This document shows, in pieces, positions 55,985 through 64,000 of a DNA stretch of 64,000 nt (position 1 is the first letter of the stretch; each line of letters opens with the position of its first letter). A program made the translations under genes and the position numbers. Source of the stretch: Adiantum capillus-veneris (taxonomy: Eukaryota; Streptophyta; Polypodiopsida; Polypodiales; Pteridaceae); NCBI GenBank assembly GCA_014529385.2, contig CM043951.1, forward strand, positions 112,824,469-112,888,468, written 5' to 3'. The notes beneath the pieces were generated by a model. It was given only the letters and a program-made list of their open reading frames with translations, was not told the DNA's origin and did no database searches.

Positions 55985-58100
55985 AGCAAATATTTTAATG
56001 GGTCAATAAGATAAGGAGCAAGATGTGAAGGTGAGACTCCTCAAGTTAGCCAAAGGAAACTACAATGAATTCTTGAAATTGGTGAAAAGTACACAACACC
56101 TCCTTCACACCATCAAAAGATTGTTGCATGTCTTCATTCCACTCAAATTCTTGAGCTATTTGGTTCAATATCTAGAGAGGATACACATACCACTATAGCA
56201 TCCAAAAAACCCATGATAGGTACTTGAGATTATGGACATAAGATGCCAAATCCTTTGTGTTTCTTGGTGGATACATACGCAATAAAGCCTTATTTTTCTT
56301 GGGGTCAGCCTTTATTCCATTTTGTGAGACCACATGTCCTACCATATGAACTCTAGCATGAGAAAATATACCCTTCTTTGGATTGAGTTTCCCACCGTCT
56401 TATTGAAGTCTTTGAAAACTCAGTCTTAACTTCTCCAAATGTGTGATCCTGGAGATATAGCACCTAATATCATCCATGAAACTCAAATGAACCTACCCAA
56501 GTAGGTACCAAACACTTTATGCATCCACCCTTGGAAGGTAGCATATGTGTTAACTAGTCCAACAAGCATTCTCTTGTAAGAAAAACAACCCCAAGGAGTC
56601 ACAAAGGTAGTTTTTAGTTGATCTTCAATCACTATCAAGATTTGAAAGTATCCAGAAGATCCATCCATGATTGAGTATCATTCATGGTATGCAACTTGAT
56701 TGAAAATTTCATCCTAAAAGATTAGTGGATACTGATTCCTTATTGCAGTAGCATTCAAAGGATTGAAATCGATACATACCCTAAATCTTCCATTCTTCTT
56801 GGGCATAATAACTCTTGGAGAAACACATTCAGAATTCTCCACTTGAAAGGTAAAACCTATTTCTAAAAGCTTTGTGACCTCTTCACAAAGTGCCCTCTCA
56901 TGAATGACCCCACCATTCTAACCTTCTAAGCATTTGAACCTTGGGCTTGGCACGTTTGTTTAGGTAGATTCTATTGTGGACCCCTTTACTCCTTGTAATT
57001 TTTTGTAATCAATGGAAAATGGCTTTGGAAACTTTGAAAACGTATCTTCATTCTCATCTGTCTCTTTTTTTGTCAAGTCCTCTCCTGATATGCTTCTTAC
57101 ATACACTTTGGTAGGCTCTATGCCATTGCTCTTGGAGTGTCTTTATTCTCCTCGACCTCCACATTTTGCAAGGATTCTTCCTTTTTGACACTCATCCCAA
57201 AGAGATCACGACATAATTGCATTGAATACTCCTCTACACTCTCTTCTGATGACGTAGATGAAGCATCACTATCATATGAGCCACTTTCTATTGAATCAGT
57301 ATCTTGCATCTCCATTAAAGGTCCGTGCATGTCTATCATGTGTCTTAATATTTTAGAGTATGGTACTTTATTTCTCTTCGTGGGGGATGGTGATCAAGTG
57401 TGTGCCTTGATCCTACTTAGCACCAAGGGTTATAAGCCATGGCCTCCCTAAAATGATTAAATAAGCATTTTCATCTACTTGCATCATGTATCAAGCAACC
57501 AAACACTCATTCACCAATACTTTTACCTTCAATTCTTTAATTATCCCATGACACCTTGGTTTTTTGTGATTGTCCGTTCTCATACAAGTCAAACCATTCA
57601 CTGACTGCTTGATACCTTCTTCCTAGCTTCAACTATTGGCACCATATTTATAGGGTGACCAACCCTCAAAGATGACACCATGCTTTGATGCTTTTCTTTT
57701 TTGGAAGGAAGCCATATACTCACACATTTTCCCATTGCCTCCTCAATGTACCATTCATAGCCACCAATTGACTAAACAATATATTAGCCTTTTGATTTTG
57801 TATGTTGTCAACAATATCATATTCTTCTACACCTTGGCCAAGAGGGTAGTCCTTTGGATCAACTTTCCTTCATTGCCACCTAATGATGATATTTTTGGTT
57901 GATCATCTACCTAATCCTTACCCTTCCTTTCTCTTTTTTTCCTCTCTTCTTTTGTGTCTTTCTCCTTATCATGCCTAGCTCTCTTATTGGCCAAGAAAAG
58001 ATAGCTAGATAAATCTACTAATATTAAAGAGAAAAGAAAGTAAAATATTCTAAAAAGAAAGACGATGGGAATGACTTGATGAATACACACTTGCAAGGGT
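55985..58100 (-). mobile_element. Ty3/gypsy element 4 remnant (linker, protease, RT)
   Basis: Minus-strand remnant of the Tat-like lineage. A basic linker with KEKDTKEERKKRERKGKD lies near 57960-57910, the FSQLVAMNGTLRRQW-type phrase near 57860-57800, and protease text around LGRPWLI near 57450. An acidic connector with SGSYDSDASSTSSEESVEEY lies at 57290-57220. The RT has DGSSGYFQILIVIEDQLKTT and FVTPWGCFSYKRM near 56670-56570, and a thumb with HVVSQNGIKADP near 56330. The parts match elements 1 and 2 in kind and order. No LTR was found. It is heavily broken and old. Confidence 0.7.
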
Positions 58101-58310
58101 ATGCATCAATTTTTATGTTGTTTCCAAATAATTGAAATGTACAGAAGAAAGGGAGCGTCATGAAGGGAGAAGGTAGGTGAGCAAAGAGGGGGTTGAACGG
58201 GAGGTTGAACGAGTGGTTGAATGGGAGAGGAAGAAAGGGAGCATCATGAAGGGATAAGGCAGGTGAGCAAAGAAGGAAATTTTCTCTAGAGCTCACTGGA
58301 TCTCAAGGAT
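58101..58310. other. Purine-rich spacer with short repeat
   Basis: The phrase GGGAGCRTCATGAAGGGA occurs near 58150 and 58237. No gene was recognised. Confidence 0.5.
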
Positions 58311-58324
58311 CCCCCCCCCCCCCC

Positions 58325-58374
<50 letters not shown>
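58311..58374. repeat. C16 plus (CT)n microsatellite
   Basis: A run of 16 C (58311-58326) runs directly into a CT array to 58374. Confidence 0.93.
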
Positions 58375-58377
<3 letters not shown>

Positions 58378-58811
58378 AGGAGCTTTCAACAAGGATGGAG
58401 AGCATCCAAAGCAATTTCTCTCTAGACATTTCAAAACAACTCTCCCTTGAGCTATCATCAGAGAGGGAGAATAAGAGAAGAAATAAGGGAAGTTAGAAGA
58501 AGAAAAATGGCACTCACTCTCTTTCTTGCTTGGAAGCCATTGCTAAAGCAAGTAAAAAACAAGGTAGAAATCTCGATGGGCTTTGAGACCTTGAGGTAGC
58601 CATAATCCTTGAAATCAAGGAGTACAGAGTGGGATTCGAGGTTTCTCAATCTCTCTTAACAAATCCAAGCAAGCAAGGAGGATTATTGGAAGGTGGGTGA
58701 GAGGAAAGGAAAGTTAAACTTAGCAGGGACAAGCAAATGGGAGCTTTTTGGAAGGCAGAGCATAGCCAAAAGCTTGGCATGTCTCTCTCGTAATTAGCAT
58801 CAAATTCTCTA
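58375..58811. other. Noncoding spacer
   Basis: Purine-rich text; no gene recognised. Confidence 0.4.
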
Positions 58812-59035
58812 AATGAAGGGTATAAGAAGGAAGATCTCTATCTCTCTTGATGGATTTGGTTATCGAGTAGAGGGAACCGTTTTTTCCACCACAGAGCAAT
58901 GCTGATTATGGCTCTCTCATAATCATCAAAAAATGCTATAAATGAAGGGTATAAGAAGGAAGATCTCGACCTTTCTCGATGGCTTTGATTATCGAGCAGA
59001 GGGAGGTGATTTTTTCACCGCTGAAAAGGAGCAAT
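58812..59035 (+). repeat. 129-bp tandem duplication
   Basis: AATGAAGGGTATAAGAAGGA begins at about 58812 and 58941. Both are followed by AGATCTC, TCGATGG-like, TTATCGAG and AGAGGGA. An open frame at 58942-59331 starts inside the second unit and shows no known domain. Confidence 0.88.
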
Positions 59036-59594
59036 TGAGACCGATCAAGAAGGGAGTGCAAAAGGGATGCATTCTACAAGATAGAGAGCAAGAAAAAATA
59101 CATCGAGTAGAGATAGAAGGAAAAATTTTGGGAGCCGAAGAGCCGGTAAGTAGTACAGAGTGGGATGTACCTGGCAATTGCAAATTGTTAACATCGGATT
59201 GGGGATTTTTTATTAGGGATTTGCAAACCAAAAAACATGCCAATGATGGTGTATGCAATCGATTTGTGATAGGTTTTCTAGATATAAAAAAATCAAGCAT
59301 CTATTGGTTGCTAGCATCAATTAAGTGTTGATATCTAGTTTCAATTAATTTTCATTGTTATTTGTGTTTTGAGTCATGATTTTCTTCCAAGATTGCTCTC
59401 TAAACCTCATTATATCTTCTTTTTGACACTAAATCACTCCTAACTACACTCATTCCATTTGGTTTAGGCCTTGGTTAATTATTCATCTACAGCAAGAAGC
59501 CTGGCACTTTCTTGATTGACCCTAGAGAATTGCACACTCCAACATCTTTTTGGTTAACCCGATGTGAACTTGACCAAGGAACACTGAAACAACC
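59036..59594. other. Unassigned sequence before gag-like fragment
   Basis: Part of this is open (to 59331) but unrecognised. The rest is AT-rich and may be the leader of the gag-like fragment that follows. Confidence 0.35.
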
Positions 59595-60110
59595 ATGTCG
59601 ACAAGCCAAGAGAAAGAGATGCAATTGATCATGGGGCTAATGGATGCTATTTTGCAGAGAAAATATTCAAATCAAGTACATGTTATGAATCAAAATTTGG
59701 ATACTGGTTTGAAAATCAAGAACCAAGAATTGTAGCAGTTTGCAAAAAGTGATTGGGTGGATTTCAAGAGCACATTAACACAAATTTTTTTAAAGTATCA
59801 GAGTTAGCAACGGTGGAAAAGGGAGAATCTAAAGAGCCATAAGGCTATATCTGAGATATTTTGTAGCATTTGTCTCTTGAAAGTGCCAAATGCTCAGTTT
59901 TTTATAAGCGGAGAATTCTTGGATGGCTATGATCCAATAGATTTTTTGGAGTGCTATGACGAGAAACTAGAGTTGCATGGCTTGCCAAAATAGCAAAATA
60001 TTCAAAAGTTTGATAGGTTTGTGATCCCAAAACTTATTGAGCATGTTCAGGAGCTTCAACAACAACATATGCATAGCTTGATAAAGTTTATGAGAAGAGA
60101 AAGTGTCTCT
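59595..60110 (+). mobile_element. Gag-like remnant of a Ty3-type element
   Basis: It starts MSTSQEKEMQLIMGLMDAIL at the ATG at 59595. Further words are FISGEFLDGYDPIDFLECYD, then EKLELHGLPK and FDRFVIPKLIEHVQELQQQ, which follow the general gag pattern of an F-G-D-FL start and a helical capsid. No knuckle or protease is visible. It borders PPR text at about 60111. The assignment is tentative; it is broken. Confidence 0.4.
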
Positions 60111-60437
60111 GGAGATGCAAATCACCTATGATTTTGTGTTTGACACTGCCTTGGTCGCCTTGTTGACATGTATGCCAAATGCAATGTACTTCAGAAATCA
60201 AATAACTTGCTTCAGGAGCTTCTTGTTTGAAATGCCATCCCTTGGAGTGCATTGATTGCAGACAAATCTACCATGATCGTAGCTTTTCATAATTGAGTGC
60301 CACATTGCATTCTTGGAACGCACTGATTGGAGGATATGCCCAACAAGGGCTAGGAAGCTTTGGGCTATTTTCAATGTATGATAAGAGAGATCATCTCTCA
60401 AGAAGCAATCACGTACACTTTCCTACTTGACACTACC

Positions 60438-60627
60438 TGAAGGGGATCGGGGAGCACCACAGAGGGAGAGTGAGAGAGAGAAGGAGACACACGACACACA
60501 GATATGGGTGGGGAGACTCAAAGAGTGAGCAGCCCCCTATACACTTATGCTATGTATAAGGTATACAAGTCAGTGGGCACCCAGACTCTGGGCAGCCGGG
60601 CAAGGCACAGGCGCCTATACCCCAACA
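60438..60627 (-). repeat. 3' LTR of third copia family
   Basis: It is bounded by TGAAGGGG at the outer side and CCCCAACA beside the purine tract. Length 190 bp. A region of similar length at 62705-62901 sits where the other LTR should be, but I could not align the two by eye. Confidence 0.6.
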
Positions 60628-62901
60628 ACCTCCCACTTAAAGGCGATTGTGCCTTTAAGCAAGGGAACCTAGTCTAAAGACTACAAAAGGTGAGAGAAAA
60701 CCGCTCTCAACCGATGCCCGCTGGCTGGTTGTGATTGTGTGCATCCGGCTGTCCTGCTCCCGTGTAAGTCCATACACCACGAGACGTACCACACACGTAC
60801 TGCAAGTATGTACACAATACCTGCATATCTCCCTCATGCACTATGCCATCATCAGTCAACAAACGACTGACAACCCCAACTGCAAATGCTCCCACTACAG
60901 CTGCGATATCCGGTCTCAAGATCAGCATCTCATACATGAGACCACCGAATGCCGATGCAATGCTAGCGGGCCCTGCTAGCTCTACGGAGCATGCATCAAC
61001 ATATATATCCCTGGCAATAGGAATTCGATACTGACAAGGTGTTTCAGCCACATGCATCTCCTGACTGTCCACAAAAGACGCATCAACCTATCGTGCAACC
61101 TCAGAGCAAACCAGCTGCTCTAGGTGTCTACTGGAAGACATATCCTGCACAACTATATCCCCATGCTCAGTGTCGAGCATAAAAAGGAATGACTGCATAA
61201 TCACTGACATCTCAGCCTCCTCTGCAATCATCCACTGCAAACATGACCACTCAATCTACTGTGACTCACTAGAGCTCTCATGCTCTAACTCCATATGCAT
61301 AGACTCTTGCCCAACGTCCTCCTGTCGTGACTCACTAGAGCAAGACTGCTCTACCTGTCTATCTTGCATAGAAGTATCTCGCACAACTGACTCTCTGCTT
61401 TGCTCAGTCACTAGCAAAGCATGCATGTCTAACTCTGTCACCTCTCTGTGTGACTGCTCAAGTCGTGCCCCAACTGTGTGCACAACGATCTCACTACTCT
61501 GCACTCCATGCAAATCATCCTACAACCCACAAGCAAAAGAGACTCGCCTGCTCTCTCTCTCTCTCTCTACCTCGCTGCATGATCACAGAGACAACACCGT
61601 CTCTCGCGTGATCCACATGCAATGGGTAACCTGTACCACTGCTGGCACCTCTCGCAATCACTAGCGAACCCAAATGCATCACAAAATCTTGCTGACATGC
61701 ACAATCTCTAAGCTGACATGCACAATCTCTAAGCTGACCAATCGAGATCAAACTCACTGTCAAATCTGGTACATAGCGCACATGTCGTAACAAGTAAGAT
61801 GCACCACTTGGTAATGAGAGTCTCACATCTCCTGCCCCTGCTATCGCATGCACCGATCCATCAGTCAAACGTACACTGCCAAGCATCCCGCTAGAATAGC
61901 TACAAAACCATGCACGATGCGGCGTGACATGAAACATAGCATCTGCGTCTAGCAACCACTGCAAAGGGAGTGCACTATCCACATGTATAGCATCTCATGC
62001 ATAGCTCGAGGTAAAAGTGACATCCCCGTCACTAGTATACTCCGACACTACATCTGCCTCAATTGTCAAAGCAACTGAGTCCATGGCATCACTACATACA
62101 TCTCTGAGACTGCCATGTCTCCTACGATGTCGCATACGACAAAAACAACGCCGTCTAACGTGTCCAGAATGACCACATTACCAACATGTCACCTATCAGC
62201 GTGCTCGTGAATGTACATGTCTCACACGAGTCCATGATGACTCAGATCTATCATAGATATCATGTAATCTGCGCCAAAGTTCTCTCGAAGTAGTCTCATA
62301 CATAACAAGAGCATATATAGATTCCGTAAGGTGCAAAGAGAGTGTAGATAGTGCCATCTCCTCTAGCTCCTGCCACTGATCATCAAACATGTTTGAGGGT
62401 CTACCTACATCACCACTCAATGGTCGATGCAACCCTCACTGTGTCAATGCATCAAGCATACACTCTCTCCATGCCGCAAAGTCTGACCCATCAAACACGC
62501 GCATCTGTGAGAGGTCACAATCTGATCGATCACCTGTCTCTGCCATGAGCACAAGTAGCAAGCTAGATAGCAAAACCACCTCACCAACAACACCTTGAAA
62601 CTGTCTACAAATATGGCCAGAAACACAATGTAAAACCTGTGAGACACACTCCAAAATAGAGCTCCTGCAATGTCAATACAAGCCTCGCATGCTCTAGTAC
62701 CACACTGCAATCTGTGAGCTAATCACCAAGCCCACACTGTGCGGTATCGATGCATACACACACACAAATCTCCCACCTGCAGAGAACACCGCACGCAAAT
62801 GCTGAGTGCAACCTGGAATCTCTACCTAGATCGCATAAATGATACACATAAAACTCTTGGGAAAATTTCGCCAGAGTTTCGATGCACAATGGCTATCAAC
62901 A
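60438..62901 (-). mobile_element. Ty1/copia element, third family, inserted in PPR pseudogene
   Basis: Minus-strand copia fossil of 2464 bp, starting TG and ending CA on the plus strand and flanked by CTACC at 60433-60437 and 62902-62906. Parts from its 5' side: degenerate primer site 62702-62691, gag 62546-62196 (MAETGDRSDCDLSQMRVFDG; LSTLSLHLTESIYALVMYET), protease-like region 61982-61515 (DADAMFHVTPHRAWFCSYSS; LLRHVRYVPDLTVSLISIGQ), RT C-terminal text 61072-60707 (SAFGGLMYEMLILRPDIAAV), purine tract AAGTGGGAGGT at 60628-60638 and 3' LTR 60438-60627. It is strongly reduced and broken. Confidence 0.8.
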
Positions 62902-62997
62902 CTACCTTGGTTGGCTGGTTGACATGTATGCCAAATGTGGTGTACTTTAGAAATCACAAAACTTGCTTCAGGGGATTCTTGTCCGGAATGTCGTCCC

Positions 62998-63255
62998 TTG
63001 GACTTCGGGGGGGGGGGGTGTCACTTAATAATAATTTAACTATCACATGAGTGTAGCAGAAGGAGCTATTAAATTTCAAATTTTTTTACATTTTTACATA
63101 CAGAAGGGTATCCTAAAATGGAACTCGAAACAACATTTACAGATTGAATAAAAAAAGGATGTATTTGATTTATCTAAAAGTCATAGATAAGGAGTTTTAT
63201 AAATAGTCCTTGAACGCATGCGATTACACTATTTATACATAATGACCTTCTCGAG
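62998..63255 (+). repeat. Interspersed repeat of about 255 bp in PPR pseudogene
   Basis: PPR text stops at GTCCCTTGGACTTC and resumes at TTAGAGTGCATTGATTG, so the intervening block is an insertion. It starts with a G run (63001-63010), then TGTCACTTAATAATAATTTA, and ends near TCTCGAGCTC. It matches the inverse of 34783-34990. No coding text; no terminal inverted repeat was recognised. Confidence 0.7.
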
Positions 63256-63715
63256 CTCTTAGAGTGCATTGATTGTGGGCAAAGCTGCCATGATCGTAGA
63301 CTTGGACTATTTTCAATGTATGAGAAGAGATTGAATCTCTTGAGAACTATGCTTTCATGCTTAAAATTGCATAGGCCGACTGGTTGACATGTATGTCAAA
63401 TGTTGTCTCTTGAAGTGCATTGATTGTGGAAAAATCTGCCGTGATCATAGCTTTTCAATCTATGTTGCTATGAGTATATTGACACATTCCATCCTTGGAA
63501 TGCACTAATTGCCGGATATGCACAATAGGGGTCCGTAGGGCTAAGAAGCCTTCGATTATTTTCAATGTATGAGAAGAGAGAGCATCTCTCGAGATGAAAT
63601 CACCTATGCTTTCATGCTGACACTCCCTTGGTCAATTGATTGACATGTATGCCAAATGAGGTGTACTTCAAAAATAAAAATAATTTCTTTAGGAGCTCCT
63701 TGTCTAGAATGTCGT

Positions 63716-64000
63716 GAGAGGTCCCCAACCCACCAACTCCAAGGTGGAGATGGGATCCTTGACAGGTCTCTAGGTCTAATAGAAACTAAAGTCTTAGAGT
63801 AAGAAAAATCCGAGAAATAGAACTTTGCCATTGGTAATGGCTTAGGATTATAGCTCTTGAAAAAGACCTAGTCCTATCTCGCAAACAAGAAAGAGACAAA
63901 AGCTAAAAGTTCAAAACTTTTTTGGTACTACAGCTTTTGCAAATGGGCTACTTATGTTGATCAATTTTTAGCCAAAAAAGGGTTTCTAGGCAAAGATAAT
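63716..64000. other. Noncoding end of window
   Basis: No feature recognised. Confidence 0.5.

Larger units (their letters stand above)
60111..63715 (+). pseudogene. Decayed PPR gene, right copy, interrupted by two insertions
   Basis: PPR words can be followed across three host segments: 60111-60437, 62902-62997 and 63256-63715. Each repeats a block starting near CTTGGT--TTGACATGTATGCCAA (frame LVDMYAKC), then CTTCAGGAGCTTCTTGT-like (LLQELLV) and GTCGTCCCTTGGAGTGCATT (VVPWSALI), then TTTTCAATGTATGAGAAGAG (FQCMRR). Copies of the block begin near 60150, 62907, 63375 and 63627, as expected for a protein made of tandem PPR units. Frames change often and stops are frequent. The first interruption is copia element 60438-62901, the second the interspersed repeat 62998-63255. 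It is related to the left copy at 1-813. Confidence 0.75.

Noticed and set aside
58942-59331. 129-codon open frame after the 129-bp duplication
   Set aside because: It starts inside a tandem duplication, has no known domain and no neighbouring exon; chance cannot be excluded.

Overview
This window looks like repeat-dominated nuclear DNA of a land plant. The repeats are Tork/Tnt1-like and other Ty1/copia elements primed by the initiator-tRNA type site TGGTATCAGAGC, non-chromodomain Ty3/gypsy elements of Tat/Ogre type, L1-clade LINEs, a Tourist-like MITE and long CT/GA arrays. Broken host fragments are of plant type (pentatricopeptide repeat, clade-D PP2C-like, CYP85-clan-like P450). The wording of the PPR fragments (DMYAKCG, ILKACG, WSALIA) recalls the very large PPR families of non-seed plants. 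A fern-like genome is my best guess, but that is inference. I found no intact host gene, no rRNA gene and no functional tRNA gene.

Layout. 1-813: decayed PPR gene, cut by a Ty3/gypsy element (LTR, gag, protease; 814-3643). That element is interrupted by a tandem copia array on the minus strand (3644-13817) arranged LTR-body-LTR-body-partial LTR, with a further solo LTR of the same family inside the first body. 14077-27264: a large plus-strand Tat/Ogre-like Ty3 element with two different RNase H domains and part of an extra ORF upstream of gag. It carries a nested minus-strand element (16330-22843) that has LTRs, the same type of pre-gag ORF, gag and an unidentified ORF with a hydrophobic segment, but no visible polymerase. 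27265-about 29850: partial copia element of a second family.

29850-34100 holds a degenerate CACTA/Plavaka-like transposase relic and another Tat-like gag-protease remnant. 34100-50900 is mostly low-copy noncoding DNA with long CT/GA/AC microsatellites, several tandem or direct duplications, a MITE with pol III-like boxes, and fragments of PP2C, P450 and PPR genes. 51270-55900 holds two LINE fragments in opposite orientation. 55985-58100 is a minus-strand Ty3 remnant. 59595-63715 is a gag-like fragment followed by a second decayed PPR gene, split by a copia insertion (60438-62901, flanked by the 5-bp duplication CTACC) and by a roughly 255-bp interspersed repeat that has a second, inverted copy at 34783-34990.

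The genes do not form a pathway. The story is successive insertion into host sequence. The points most worth following are the Tat/Ogre-type architecture (pre-gag ORF plus second RNase H) and the polymerase-less relative that keeps the pre-gag ORF and adds an unknown ORF. All boundaries were read by eye. Divergences and ages were not computed.
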